In this document: piece by piece, positions 41,734 to 53,238 of the stretch
Layout: every line of letters starts with the position of its first letter
Numbering within the stretch: position 1 is the first letter of the stretch
Assembly: GCA_016217545.1 (NCBI GenBank)
Contig: JACRHT010000017.1
Location: forward strand, 496,001 to 560,000
Source of the DNA: Opitutia bacterium
GTDB taxonomy: Bacteria; Verrucomicrobiota; Verrucomicrobiia; Opitutales; Opitutaceae
DNA length: 64,000 nucleotides
Reading direction: 5' to 3'
Position numbers and translations under genes: made by a program
Notes under the pieces: generated by a model
The model's input: the letters and a program-made list of their open reading frames with translations, nothing else
What the model was told of the DNA's origin: nothing
Databases searched by the model: none

Positions 41734-43326
41734 ATGAAACAATGGACCATCGGCAAACGCATTGCCGTTCTCGCCGCGCTGCTTTGCAGCCTCACCCTCA
41801 TCATCACCGCATGGAGCGTGCTCGGCATGCGCTCCATCCAAACGCAAGGGCAAGCCGTCAGCGGCAAGAACCTGCCCGGCGTCATCCAGACGAGCACGAT
41901 GAACTACCTGCCCATGATCAACATGGTCCGGCTCTATCGCCTTCTCGACAACATCGACCCCAGCGAACGCAAGGCGATCGAAGACGCCACACTGGAGGAC
42001 ACCAAGAAATTCCGCGCCGCCGACAAGATCTACGCCGCGACGCTCCAGACCGACGCCGAACGCCGCGAATACGAGGCGCTCGGCCGCGTGCATGAAAAAT
42101 ACCTCGGACTCCGCGAAAAATACCTCTCGCTCGTGCAAAACGACCGCGAGCAGGCGCGCAAGATTCTGACCATCGACATGGTCGCCGCGTTGAACGAGTT
42201 CTCCACCGCGACGCTCACCATCCTCGGTGAAAACGCCCACGCCGGCGAAGTCGGCGGCCAGCAACTCGTCGACACCGTGCGGAGCACGTCGATTTCCCTG
42301 ATCGTTGCCGGATCCTTGAGCGTGCTGCTCGGCATCGGTTTTTCATGGTTCATCGCCCGCCAAACCAACGCCGCGCTCGGCACCGTCTCCACCTCGCTCA
42401 ACCTCGCGGCCGGCCACGTCGGCACCGCGGCGGGCCAAGTCTCCGCCGCCAGCCAATCCTTGGCGGAAGGTGCCAACACCCAAGCCGCCTCGCTCGAGGA
42501 GACCTCGGCGTCACTCGAAGAGATTTCCGGCCAGACCAAGCGCAACGCCGAGAACGCCGAGAACGCCCGCACCCTTTCCGACGACACTTTGCGCTCCACC
42601 GAACAAGGCTCCCAGCAAATGCAGGAGATGGTCGCCGCTATGGCGGACATTCGCACCGCATCGGACAACATCGCGAAAATCATCAAGGCGATCGATGAAA
42701 TCGCCTTCCAGACCAATATCCTCGCGCTGAATGCAGCGGTTGAAGCTGCGCGAGCCGGCGAGGCCGGTGCCGGATTCGCCGTCGTCGCCGACGAGGTGCG
42801 CAACCTCGCTCAACGCGCCGCGCAAGCAGCCCGCGAAACCGCCGAGAAAATCGACGACTCGATCGCCAAGAGCGCGCGCGGCGTCGAGATTTCCGGTCGG
42901 GTCGCCGATGGACTCCGCGAAATCACGGAGAAAACCCGCAAGGTCAACACGCTCGTCGTCGAGATTGCCTCGGCGTCCAAGGAGCAGCGCCAGGGACTGG
43001 GGCAAGTGAACGCGGCCGTCTCCCAGATGGACAAGATCACCCAGAGCAACGCGGCGCACGCCGAGGAAACCGCCGCCGCGTCGGTGGACCTCAAGTCGCA
43101 ATCGACCGCCATGCTCGAAAGCGTCCTGTCGTTGAACAGTCTTGTCGGTGGGGGCAGCGGAAATGCCGCTATCGACGCAGCCCAGAAGGCCCACGTTCCA
43201 GCTTCCACCGCTCGAACAATGAAGCGGTTGGCCACCGAGAAGAAACTCGCCTCCTCCCCTGCAAAACACGCAGAGCCAGCAATGGTTGCTGGCGACGCGA
43301 GCGATAGCTTCTTCCGAAATTCGTGA
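41734..43326 (+). CDS. Methyl-accepting chemotaxis protein
   Basis: 530 residues from the ATG at 41734 ([16 protein letters not shown]). TM1 (about 10-32), a four-helix-bundle-type periplasmic domain ([17 protein letters not shown]), TM2 (about 190-210, [18 protein letters not shown]), then the signalling domain with [20 protein letters not shown] and [17 protein letters not shown] clear HAMP is not evident. Different from the other receptor in its sensor part. It follows the hybrid kinase by 137 bases on the same strand and ends at a strong terminator. Confidence 0.92.
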   Translation: MKQWTIGKRIAVLAALLCSLTLIITAWSVLGMRSIQTQGQAVSGKNLPGVIQTSTMNYLPMINMVRLYRLLDNIDPSERKAIEDATLEDTKKFRAADKIYAATLQTDAERREYEALGRVHEKYLGLREKYLSLVQNDREQARKILTIDMVAALNEFSTATLTILGENAHAGEVGGQQLVDTVRSTSISLIVAGSLSVLLGIGFSWFIARQTNAALGTVSTSLNLAAGHVGTAAGQVSAASQSLAEGANTQAASLEETSASLEEISGQTKRNAENAENARTLSDDTLRSTEQGSQQMQEMVAAMADIRTASDNIAKIIKAIDEIAFQTNILALNAAVEAARAGEAGAGFAVVADEVRNLAQRAAQAARETAEKIDDSIAKSARGVEISGRVADGLREITEKTRKVNTLVVEIASASKEQRQGLGQVNAAVSQMDKITQSNAAHAEETAAASVDLKSQSTAMLESVLSLNSLVGGGSGNAAIDAAQKAHVPASTARTMKRLATEKKLASSPAKHAEPAMVAGDASDSFFRNS

Positions 43327-43358
43327 CGCTCGTGCTGCGCCCTACCTCCTCTTGACGC

Positions 43359-43392
43359 AAAAGCCCGGCTTCCGTGAGGAAGCCGGGCTTTT
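43359..43392. terminator. Bidirectional terminator between chemotaxis gene and tRNA-Thr
   Basis: A 15-bp stem, AAAAGCCCGGCTTCC with its complement, and a GTGA loop. It serves the plus-strand receptor gene and the minus-strand tRNA. Confidence 0.85.
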
Positions 43393-43397
43393 CAAAG

Positions 43398-43473
43398 TGG
43401 AGCCAACAACTGGACTTGAACCAGCGACCCGCGCTTTACGAAAGCGCTGCTCTACCAACTGAGCTATGTTGGC
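43398..43473 (-). tRNA. tRNA-Thr (anticodon CGT)
   Basis: A 76-base cloverleaf with encoded CCA. Acceptor GCCAACA/TGTTGGC, anticodon stem GCGCT/AGCGC enclosing TTCGTAA, giving CGT. Confidence 0.96.
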
Positions 43474-43597
43474 GAAAGAACGAGGGGCCGATTTCGCGGG
43501 GCGGCCCCACCACTGGCAAGCACGTTTTTATTCCGAGCGACACCCAACGCCCATTTCGCCACCGCTCTCCGGGCAGGCCTCTTCCGGACACAAAAAA

Positions 43598-43617
43598 ACC
43601 GGGCCCTCCGCCCGGTT
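43598..43617 (-). terminator. Terminator at the end of the ilv-leu cluster
   Basis: AACCGGG and CCCGGTT arms with a 6-base loop. On the minus strand seven T follow. Confidence 0.75.
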
Positions 43618-43652
43618 GCGGTGATTGAGTAGGTGCGAAATTTCTCTGGCGG

Positions 43653-43682
43653 CGGCGCACCGCTTGCGGTGCGCCGGTTTTT
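43653..43682 (+). terminator. Plus-strand hairpin with T-run
   Basis: CGGCGCACCG and CGGTGCGCCG (10 bp), followed by GTTTTTA. It may act as a barrier to read-through into the minus-strand ilv-leu cluster; no plus-strand gene ends here. Confidence 0.55.
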
Positions 43683-43696
43683 ATCGGAGGCGCAGG

Positions 43697-44017
43697 TTAC
43701 AGACAGGCGCCGGCGCGGGCGAGAATCTCGTCGCGACGCTGGCGGGCGGTCTCGAGGTCTTTCGTCTCGAGCGACATCCGGACGCGCGACTTGGTGAGCG
43801 GCGTCGGGTGCACGGTGTAGTGCACATACCACGTTCCGTTGTTGTTCCAGAGGTGGTGGTTCGGGTTCGACTCGCGGACGCGCACCGAGGTGCGCGGGAA
43901 CGCGAGCGAGGGATCGACGGCGGCGACCGAGCGACGGATAGCGTCGCGCGGGGCTTCCATCGTGCCGCTGGGAGCGGCACCGGCCTCGGAGCTGTAGCGG
44001 TTGGTTGTAGCTATCAT
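43697..44017 (-). CDS. Small protein resembling an integrase arm-DNA-binding domain
   Basis: 106 residues. A variable first half is followed by HHLWNNNGTWYVHYTVHP, KSRVRMSLETKDLETARQ and RRDEILARAG. This three-strand-plus-helix pattern (W-Y-V-x-(Y/F)-T, R-x-S-L-x-T-K-D-x-x-x-A, then a basic helix) is like the N-terminal arm-binding domain of tyrosine recombinases, but no catalytic domain follows and the gene is complete. It lies 22 bases downstream of leuB. Function unknown; DNA binding is a guess from the fold pattern. Confidence 0.65.
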   Translation of the reverse strand: MIATTNRYSSEAGAAPSGTMEAPRDAIRRSVAAVDPSLAFPRTSVRVRESNPNHHLWNNNGTWYVHYTVHPTPLTKSRVRMSLETKDLETARQRRDEILARAGACL

Positions 44018-44039
44018 GGGAAATTGGGCGCGCGGGCGT

Positions 44040-45119
44040 TCAGTTGCGCGCGTCGGCGAGGCGGGCGCGGATGGCCGCGCCCATTTGCGCGGTCGTCAGC
44101 GGCTTGGCGGCGCCGAGGTCGCCGGTGAGCTGGCCGGCATCGATCGTGGCGGAGACGGCGGCCTCGACGGCCTTGGCCTCGGCTTCGAGGCCGAGCGAGT
44201 GGCGGAGCAGCATCGCGGCGGAAAGGATCGTGCCGGTGGGATTGGCGATGCCCTTGCCGGCAATGTCGGGCGCGGAACCGTGGATGGGCTCGTAGAGGCC
44301 GATGCGGCCTTCGCCGAGCGAGGCGCTGGGGCACATGCCGAGCGATCCGGCGAGCACAGCGGCCTCGTCGGTGAGGATGTCGCCGAACATGTTTTCGGTC
44401 ACGATGACGTCGAACGACGACGCATGCGTGATGAGGCGCATGGCGCAGGAGTCGACGAGCTGGTGCTCGAGTTTCACGTCGGGGAACTCCTTGCCGACCT
44501 CGATTGCCACCTTGCGCCAGAGCCGGGAGGACTCGAGCACGTTGGCCTTGTCGACCGAGGTGACGAGCTTCCGGCGCAGCTGCGCAAGTTGGAAGGCGAG
44601 TTTCACGATGCGTCGAATCTCGGCCTCGGTGTAGACCAGCGTGTCGACGGCGCGCTCGCCGTCGGGCGTCTGCTCGCGTCCCTTAGGAGTTCCGAAATAG
44701 AGTCCACCGGTGAGTTCGCGAACGACGATGAAGTCGACTCCGGCCACACGCTCGGGCTTGAGCGGAGAGAGCTTGGCGAGCGCGGGATGCGGGCTGATGG
44801 GCCGGAGATTGGCGTAAAGTCCGAGCGCCTTGCGGATCGCGAGGAGGCCCTGTTCGGGGCGGACTTTGGCCTGTGGGTCGTCCCACTTAGGTCCACCAAC
44901 GGCGCCGAGCAGAACAGCATCCGCGCGACGACAGCCCTGAAGCGTTTCGTCCGGAAGTGCAGTGCCGTGGCGATCGATCGCGCAGCCGCCCAGAAGGTGC
45001 TCGGTGAATTCGAATTGGTGACCATAGTGACTCGCCACATCGGAAAGCAGAAGTCGTGCCTCGTGGACGACTTCGGGGCCGATGCCGTCCCCGGGGGTGA
45101 GTGCGATGGTTGCCTTCAT
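44040..45119 (-). CDS. leuB: 3-isopropylmalate dehydrogenase
   Basis: 359 residues from the ATG at 45119 ([18 protein letters not shown]). It carries [49 protein letters not shown] and [18 protein letters not shown], the complete set of LeuB motifs. It oxidatively decarboxylates 3-isopropylmalate in leucine synthesis and, with CimA present, probably 3-methylmalate in the citramalate route to isoleucine. It lies 73 bases downstream of cimA. Confidence 0.96.
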   Translation of the reverse strand: MKATIALTPGDGIGPEVVHEARLLLSDVASHYGHQFEFTEHLLGGCAIDRHGTALPDETLQGCRRADAVLLGAVGGPKWDDPQAKVRPEQGLLAIRKALGLYANLRPISPHPALAKLSPLKPERVAGVDFIVVRELTGGLYFGTPKGREQTPDGERAVDTLVYTEAEIRRIVKLAFQLAQLRRKLVTSVDKANVLESSRLWRKVAIEVGKEFPDVKLEHQLVDSCAMRLITHASSFDVIVTENMFGDILTDEAAVLAGSLGMCPSASLGEGRIGLYEPIHGSAPDIAGKGIANPTGTILSAAMLLRHSLGLEAEAKAVEAAVSATIDAGQLTGDLGAAKPLTTAQMGAAIRARLADARN

Positions 45120-45192
45120 TGATGCTGAGTATTTTGCACGGGAAATAACGGCCGTGCGCCGCGTGGATTGGGATTTGCTGACCAGCCGTTTT

Positions 45193-46794
45193 TTACACGG
45201 CGGCCGGCGTTTTCGTGGAAACAGGAGTGAGCCCGAACTCGTAACCATCGGCCAATGCGAGCCATGTGGCTTCGAGGATGTTGGGGCCGGCGCCGACCGT
45301 GCTCCAACGGGCGTCGCCGTTGTGCCAGTCGATCAGCACGCGCGTGATGGCGGCGGTGCCGGAGCCGGTGTTCAGGATGCGGACCTTGTAGTCCGCCAAG
45401 TGTATGCCGCGCACGACCGGGAAGTGCGGTTCGAGCGCCTTGCGGAGCGCACGGTCGAAGGCGTGCACCGGACCGTCGCCGCTGGCGGCGGTGTGCACCT
45501 CGTCGGCCTCGACCTGGAGCTTGATCGTCGCCTCGGCGAAACGCTTCTCGTCGTGGCGGCTGACCATCACGCGATAATTGATGAGCTTGAACGGCGCGGC
45601 GTATTCCGGCGCGCGACGACGCACGAGCAACGCGACGCTGGCCTCGGCGGCCTCGAACGAGAACCCCTCGTTCTCCAGCGCCTTGATGTCCTCCACGACC
45701 TTCGCGCCCGTCTGCGCGTCGAGGCCGGACACGCCGAAATGCTCGGCCTTGGAAACAAGATTGGCGCGGCCGGAGAGCTCGCTGACGACGACGCGCATCT
45801 CGTTGCCGACTTTCGTCGGCTCGATGTGCTGGTAGGCATCGGGATGACGCAGCATCGCCGAAACGTGCACGCCGGCCTTGTGGGCGAACGCGCTGTGACC
45901 GACGTAGGCCATGTGCTCGTTGAGGGAGAGATTCGCGACCTCGGCCACGAAATGCGCAACTTCGTAGAGGCGCGCCAAGGCGCCGGCGGGCAGCGCGCGC
46001 ACACCGAGTTTCAACTCCAAGTTCGGCACCACGATGCAGAGGTTGGCGTTGCCGCAGCGTTCGCCGAAGCCGTTGACCGTGCCCTGCACGTGCGCGGCGC
46101 CGGCGCGGACGCCCGCGACGGTGTTCGCCACGGCGCAACCGGTGTCGTCATGCGTGTGCATGCCGATGCGCTGCGCTGGACCGAAGAGCGCACGAACGGC
46201 GCGAACGGTGTCCTCGACCTGCCACGGCAGATGCCCGCCGTTGGTGTCGCAGAGCGTCAGTGTTTCCGCCCCACCCTTCTGCGCGGCGGCGAGCGTTTTG
46301 AGCGCGTAGTCGGGATTCGCGTCGAACGCGTCGAAGAAATGCTCGGCGTCGTAGATCACGCGCTTCCCCTGCGCGCGCAGGTAAGCGACGGTGTCCTCGA
46401 TCATGCGCAGGTTCTCGTCGAGCGTGGTGCGCAGCACTTCCTCGACCTGCATCACCGACGACTTGCCGAAGATGCAGCAAACCTCCGTGCCCGCCGCGAC
46501 GAGCGCCTGCACGCTTGGATCGTCGGCGGGCGCGATGTTGGCGCGACGCGTGGCGCCGAACGCGACGATTTTCGCGTGTTTCCACGTGCGCGTGCGCGCG
46601 GCGTCGAAGAACGCGGCGTCCTTCGGGTTCGAGCCCGGCCAGCCGCCTTCGATGAAGGTGACGCCGAGCTCGTCGAGTTTCTGGGCAATGCGAATCTTGT
46701 CCTCGAGCGAATACGAGATGCCCTCGGTCTGGGCACCGTCGCGCAGCGTGGTGTCGAAAACTTCGACAGAAGCGGGGAGGACGGAAGTGGACAT
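45193..46794 (-). CDS. cimA: Citramalate synthase
   Basis: 533 residues from the ATG at 46794 ([25 protein letters not shown]). An N-terminal TIM-barrel condensing domain carries the R-D-G-x-Q motif, TLCDTNGG and the metal-binding [20 protein letters not shown] and [13 protein letters not shown] are typical of the CimA branch rather than LeuA. The C-terminal LeuA dimer/allosteric domain (about 400-525) would bind isoleucine. It condenses pyruvate with acetyl-CoA to (R)-citramalate, giving 2-oxobutyrate for isoleucine without threonine deaminase. Confidence 0.9.
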   Translation of the reverse strand: MSTSVLPASVEVFDTTLRDGAQTEGISYSLEDKIRIAQKLDELGVTFIEGGWPGSNPKDAAFFDAARTRTWKHAKIVAFGATRRANIAPADDPSVQALVAAGTEVCCIFGKSSVMQVEEVLRTTLDENLRMIEDTVAYLRAQGKRVIYDAEHFFDAFDANPDYALKTLAAAQKGGAETLTLCDTNGGHLPWQVEDTVRAVRALFGPAQRIGMHTHDDTGCAVANTVAGVRAGAAHVQGTVNGFGERCGNANLCIVVPNLELKLGVRALPAGALARLYEVAHFVAEVANLSLNEHMAYVGHSAFAHKAGVHVSAMLRHPDAYQHIEPTKVGNEMRVVVSELSGRANLVSKAEHFGVSGLDAQTGAKVVEDIKALENEGFSFEAAEASVALLVRRRAPEYAAPFKLINYRVMVSRHDEKRFAEATIKLQVEADEVHTAASGDGPVHAFDRALRKALEPHFPVVRGIHLADYKVRILNTGSGTAAITRVLIDWHNGDARWSTVGAGPNILEATWLALADGYEFGLTPVSTKTPAAV

Positions 46795-46804
46795 GATGGA
46801 AAAA

Positions 46805-47542
46805 CTAGAGACCGGACGGGCGTCGACCGCCGAAGACGGCAAGTTCATGAATTTTGAAGAAGCAATCGACCTCTTCGAAGCCCGCGGCGCGCAGCCACGA
46901 ACACTGCGTCTCGACGGGCGCGAGGATGTTGGCCGCCTTGTCAGGCCGGCGGTGAAATTCATCCGCGATTTGCGCGCGAGAGCGACCGGTGCCGCGCGCG
47001 GATTCGACGGCAAAAGCATGATCGATGAAATGCCCCTCGAAGATCGCCGTCGTCAGCGATGCCGCCGGCGCCACGTGTTCGACGTTCACGAACCACCCAC
47101 CCGGCCGCAACAGCGCGAATATCTCCGCGTAGAGACTGCGTTTGCGAGAGTCCGGCTGATGGTGAATCGAATAGCCGGAAACCACGGCATCGAACGGCGC
47201 AAACATCTTCACCGAGGCCAGCCACGTGGACGTGGCGTAGTCGGCGAGCGCAAACTCCAGACCATCCTTCTCCGACGCGAGCATTTCCCGCGCACGTCGG
47301 AGCATGGGCTCCGAGAAATCCAGCAACACGCCACGACTCGCTGGAAAACGCGCCCGCATGGCGGCGCCAAGCACACCATCGCCGCATCCGAGATCGAGAA
47401 ACGTTCCCACGCTTTCGCAGCCCGCGGCGAGCACGTCGAGCATCACTCCGCTCTGCGCCTCACTGAATGGTATCGCTTGTCGCCGCGATAGATAGTCGGC
47501 GACAACCTGATTTTCTTTCCAAACTTCAGCGACGGCGCACAT
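46805..47542 (-). CDS. Class I SAM-dependent methyltransferase
   Basis: 245 residues with FLDLGCGDGVLGAAM (motif I, residues about 47-61), VLLDFSEPMLRRAREM (motif II) and DAVVSGYSIHHQPDSRKRSLYAEIF, followed by LRPGGWFVNVEHV. This is the Methyltransf_11/25 pattern for small-molecule methylation. It starts five bases after leuA and ends 10 bases before cimA, so it is embedded in the branched-chain operon. No link to that pathway is known; the substrate cannot be told. Confidence 0.85.
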   Translation of the reverse strand: MCAVAEVWKENQVVADYLSRRQAIPFSEAQSGVMLDVLAAGCESVGTFLDLGCGDGVLGAAMRARFPASRGVLLDFSEPMLRRAREMLASEKDGLEFALADYATSTWLASVKMFAPFDAVVSGYSIHHQPDSRKRSLYAEIFALLRPGGWFVNVEHVAPAASLTTAIFEGHFIDHAFAVESARGTGRSRAQIADEFHRRPDKAANILAPVETQCSWLRAAGFEEVDCFFKIHELAVFGGRRPSGL

Positions 47543-47547
47543 GGGAC

Positions 47548-49152
<1,605 letters not shown>

Positions 49153-49179
49153 GATGGGATCGGGTTGGAGAAACGAAAA

Positions 49180-49200
49180 ACGCAGCGGTTATCGCTGCGT
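49180..49200 (-). terminator. Terminator just upstream of leuA
   Basis: ACGCAGCG and CGCTGCGT arms with a 5-base loop. On the minus strand TTTTTCGTTTC follows. The stop codon of the 70-codon ORF lies inside the hairpin. It would separate or attenuate leuA from ilvC. Confidence 0.7.
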
Positions 49201-49401
49201 GTGGGGGCGCGGATCGCGCGGAGTGGAGAAGAGCGGGTTGACGAAGACGAAAGAGTCGGGAACGCCCGCGGCCGAGGGACGCGTAGCGGGTTCCGCGGCG
49301 GAGCGCTGGGAGCGCGGGTCCGCGTGGGCATCGTTCGGCGAGAACAAGTCCGTCACGCGGAAGGTGTCTTCACGGCGCGCGGACGAGGAGGCATTGTTCA
49401 T
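49189..49401 (-). CDS. Small ORF between ilvC and leuA
   Basis: 70 codons (MNNASSSARREDTFRVTDLF, later PDSFVFVNPLFSTPRD). Polar, Ser/Pro/Arg-rich, no membrane segment, family not recognised. It is on the operon strand and ends inside the terminator that precedes leuA. It has only two Leu codons and no cluster of branched-chain codons, so it is not an obvious attenuation leader. No clear RBS. Confidence 0.4.
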   Translation of the reverse strand: MNNASSSARREDTFRVTDLFSPNDAHADPRSQRSAAEPATRPSAAGVPDSFVFVNPLFSTPRDPRPHTQR

Positions 49402-49424
49402 GGTGATTTTGTAGGGAGAGAGGT

Positions 49425-49452
49425 GGCGGGCGGCCGCAAGCGACCGCCCGCC
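49425..49452 (-). other. Stem-loop after ilvC
   Basis: A 9-bp GC-rich inverted repeat (GGCGGGCGG with CCGCCCGCC) 23 bases after the ilvC stop, without a T-run. It could stabilise the ilvC mRNA 3' end or act as a processing site. Confidence 0.5.
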
Positions 49453-49475
49453 GGGGTAACACAACACCAAATCGG

Positions 49476-50486
<1,011 letters not shown>

Positions 50487-50497
50487 GGGTATTAAAA

Positions 50498-50525
50498 GTT
50501 GAGAGTTGAGAGATGAGGGTTGAGA
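50498..50525. repeat. Heptanucleotide tandem repeat before ilvC
   Basis: Four consecutive 7-base units on the plus strand: GTTGAGA, GTTGAGA, GATGAGG, GTTGAGA. The same unit recurs in the leuC-leuD spacer. Confidence 0.7.
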
Positions 50526-50537
50526 GAAACGGGAACG

Positions 50538-50705
50538 TTAGCGCGTGAGCTCCGGTGTGAAATGCGAGCCGCCGAAGAAATCGTAGTCCGCCGCGACGGG
50601 TGCAGCGTCGGCGGCGGGCGATTCCTCGAAGAACTCGTTCAGCGACGGCGCGGTGGTGTCCGAACGCTGAAAGCTGAGCGCTGAAAGCGGATTGCTCTGC
50701 TTCAT
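50538..50705 (-). CDS. 55-codon small ORF coupled to ilvN
   Basis: Starts with an ATG that overlaps the ilvN stop codon (ATGA) and encodes 55 residues, beginning MKQSNPLSALSFQRSD and ending YDFFGGSHFTPELTR, acidic in the middle. The overlap is typical of translational coupling. Part of the N-terminus comes from heptad repeats (50664-50691), so the frame may have arisen by repeat insertion. No known family; ilvC follows after 51 bases. Confidence 0.4.
   Translation of the reverse strand: MKQSNPLSALSFQRSDTTAPSLNEFFEESPAADAAPVAADYDFFGGSHFTPELTR
50664..50691. repeat. Heptanucleotide repeats inside the 55-codon ORF
   Basis: Plus-strand units ACGCTGA, AAGCTGA, GCGCTGA, AAGCGGA at 7-base spacing, similar to units in the leuC-leuD spacer. 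Confidence 0.6.
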
Positions 50706-51274
50706 ACGGACATTGAGACGCCGGCGTGGCTGTGGTCGTCGGCCGCGCTCGCGGCGACCTCCGCGCGCACGAGCGGCGGATTGGCGGAGAGCTTGTCGTG
50801 GCCGCGCGCCATCGAGACGGAGCCGGTGCGGACGAGCTCGAGGATGCCGTAGGGACGGAGCACCATCTCGAACTTACCGATTTTCTCCGGCGTGCCGGTG
50901 ACTTCGATGACGAGCGATTCCTCGTCCACGTCGACGACGCGGGCGCGGAACATGTCGACGAACTCAAGCACCTGCGAACGCGTGGCGGCGGTGACCTTGA
51001 CCTTCACGAGGCCGAGTTCGCGGTTGAGCGCCGGCTTGTGCGTGAGGTCGTCGACGCGGAGCACGTTGACGAGCTTGTAGAGGTTGGCCTCGACGATGCG
51101 CGCGCCGGCGTCGGTGGCGTCGACCACGACGGTGAGACGCGAGACGCCGGCCTGCTCGGTGCGGCCAACGGTGAGAGAGTCGATGTTGAAGTTGCGGCGG
51201 CGGAACAGCGAAGCGACGCGGTTCAGCACGCCGGGCACGTCCTCGACGTAGGCGATGAGAGTATGTTTCGGCAT
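50702..51274 (-). CDS. ilvN: Acetolactate synthase regulatory (small) subunit
   Basis: 190 residues, the length of the IlvH/IlvN long form. An N-terminal ACT domain reads HTLIAYVEDVPGVLNRVASLFRRRNFNIDSL, cut here at the G-V-L-N-R-V core, which binds valine for feedback inhibition. A second ACT-like domain follows (about 85-160, GTPEKIGKFEMVLRPYGI). It stimulates and regulates IlvB, encoded 18 bases upstream. Confidence 0.94.
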   Translation of the reverse strand: MPKHTLIAYVEDVPGVLNRVASLFRRRNFNIDSLTVGRTEQAGVSRLTVVVDATDAGARIVEANLYKLVNVLRVDDLTHKPALNRELGLVKVKVTAATRSQVLEFVDMFRARVVDVDEESLVIEVTGTPEKIGKFEMVLRPYGILELVRTGSVSMARGHDKLSANPPLVRAEVAASAADDHSHAGVSMSV

Positions 51275-51292
51275 GGCGGGATTCTCCTCGGG

Positions 51293-53206
51293 TTAGCGGC
51301 GCTTGCCCGCCTTCGTCGCTTTCGCGACCACGGGGCGGCTCGACTTCTTCGAAGTCTCGGCGGATTTTTTCTTCAGTGACGGCGCGGGCTTGCGCTTCGC
51401 GGCCGGGACGGAGGCGGCTTTTGACGGACCGCCGGTGAGCGTGAGTTCGGAGACGGCGGCGCTCTCGCCGTTGGGCATCTGCCACTCCTTGTCCGCGCCG
51501 GACTCGGCGAGGATTTCGCGCTTCGGGCGGCGGATCATCGCATCGAGGTCGGCGCCGGCGGGCACCATGGGGAACACGGCGTCCTCCTGCTCGACCACGA
51601 AGTCGACGACGGTCGTGCGTTTGTCGGCGAGCACGGCTTTGACCGTCGAGTTCACCTCGGCGCGCTTGTCGCAACGCAGGCCGTTGAGGCGGTAGGCTTC
51701 GGCGAGTTTGACGAAGTCAGGACCGGTCATCGGCGTGGCGGCGTAGCGCTTCTCGTAGAAAAACTCCTGCCACTGGCGCACCATGCCGAGGAAGGCGTTG
51801 TTGATGATCGCGACGTTGACCTTGATGCCTTCCTGCTCGGCGGTGGCCAGTTCGCACGAAGTCATCTGGAAGCCGCCGTCGCCGACGACCACCCACACGT
51901 CTTTTTCCGGGCAGGCGAATTTGGCACCGATGGCCGCGGGGAGCGCGAAGCCCATCGTGCCGAGGCCGCCGGAGGTGATGAGCGAACGCGGCTTCTCGTG
52001 GCGATAATACTGCGCTTCCCACATCTGGTGCTGGCCGACGTCGGTAACGACGATGGTGTCGCGATCCTTCGTGGCGCGCCAGAGGTCGTTGATCACGTGC
52101 GCGGCGTAGAGGTGGCCGTTGTCGGGGAGCGCCTGGATGTCGCGCACGGCGGAGTCGCCCTTCATCTCAGCGATCTTGGCCCACCATTCGCCGCGGTCCG
52201 AAGTGCGGACCTTCGGGAGCAATTCCTCGAGCACTTCGCGGAGATCGCCGATGAGCGGCACGTCGACGTGGACGTTCTTGTTCACTTCGGACGGGTCGAT
52301 CTCGACGTGAATCTTCTTCGCGTGCGGCGCGTAGGTCTTGAGGTTGCCGGTGACGCGATCGTCGAAGCGCATGCCGAGCGCGATGAGCAGGTCGGCTTGT
52401 TGGATGGCCTGATTGACCCACGCCTCGCCGTGCATGCCCATCATGCCGAGGTTGAACGGCGAGGAAGCCGGCACGACACCGAGGCCGAGCAACGTGACCG
52501 CGATCGGGATGCGCGCGGTGTCGGCGAGTTCGAGCACCTGCGCGGTGGCGCCGGAGAGCTTGATGCCTTGGCCGGCGAGGATCACCGGGCGCTTGGCGGA
52601 ATTGATCAACTCGAGCGCGCGCTCGTATTCGGTCGGCAACGCGCGGAGGTTCGGGCGATAGCCCGGAAGCTTCGGCGCGGCCGCTTCCCAGTCGAACTCG
52701 GCGGTGAGTTGCTGCGCATCCTTCGTGATGTCGACAAGCACCGGGCCCGGGCGACCGCTCTTGGCGATGTAGAATGCCTCGCGGATGACGCGCGCGATGT
52801 CGGCGGTTTTCGTCACGAGGTAGTTGTGCTTCGTGACCGGGAGCGTGACGCCGGTGACGTCGGTCTCCTGGAACGCGTCCGTGCCGAGCGCACGCGAGCC
52901 GACCTGGCCGGTGATGCACACGATCGGGGACGAGTCCATCATCGCGGTGGCGATGCCGGTGACCATGTTGGTGGCGCCGGGGCCCGACGTCGCGATGGCG
53001 ACACCGACCTTGCCGCTGGCGCGCGCATAGCCGTCGGCCATGTGCGTGGCGCCCTGTTCGTGGCGCGTGAGGACGTGATGAATCTGCGGATACTTCGTCA
53101 TCGCGTCGTAGGTCGGGAGGATCGCGCCGCCCGGGTAACCGAACACGACATCCACGCCTTCGCGGATGAGGCATTCCCAGATGATTTCTGCGCCAGTGAG
53201 TTTCAT
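51293..53206 (-). CDS. ilvB: Acetolactate synthase catalytic (large) subunit
   Basis: 637 residues from the ATG at 53206 (MKLTGAEIIWECLIREGVD); upstream frame rejected. TPP-enzyme motifs: VFGYPGGAILP, the catalytic Glu in RHEQGATHMADGYAR, and VGDGGFQMTSCELATA with INNAFLGMVRQWQEFFY. It condenses pyruvate with pyruvate or 2-oxobutyrate. After about residue 575 there is an unusual Lys/Ala/Ser-rich extension of roughly 60 residues (AAKRKPAPSLKKKSAETSKK region) that the usual enzyme lacks. Confidence 0.95.
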   Translation of the reverse strand: MKLTGAEIIWECLIREGVDVVFGYPGGAILPTYDAMTKYPQIHHVLTRHEQGATHMADGYARASGKVGVAIATSGPGATNMVTGIATAMMDSSPIVCITGQVGSRALGTDAFQETDVTGVTLPVTKHNYLVTKTADIARVIREAFYIAKSGRPGPVLVDITKDAQQLTAEFDWEAAAPKLPGYRPNLRALPTEYERALELINSAKRPVILAGQGIKLSGATAQVLELADTARIPIAVTLLGLGVVPASSPFNLGMMGMHGEAWVNQAIQQADLLIALGMRFDDRVTGNLKTYAPHAKKIHVEIDPSEVNKNVHVDVPLIGDLREVLEELLPKVRTSDRGEWWAKIAEMKGDSAVRDIQALPDNGHLYAAHVINDLWRATKDRDTIVVTDVGQHQMWEAQYYRHEKPRSLITSGGLGTMGFALPAAIGAKFACPEKDVWVVVGDGGFQMTSCELATAEQEGIKVNVAIINNAFLGMVRQWQEFFYEKRYAATPMTGPDFVKLAEAYRLNGLRCDKRAEVNSTVKAVLADKRTTVVDFVVEQEDAVFPMVPAGADLDAMIRRPKREILAESGADKEWQMPNGESAAVSELTLTGGPSKAASVPAAKRKPAPSLKKKSAETSKKSSRPVVAKATKAGKRR

Positions 53207-53238
53207 GCGTGAAAGAATTTTGGAGGTTGGAGAAAAGC

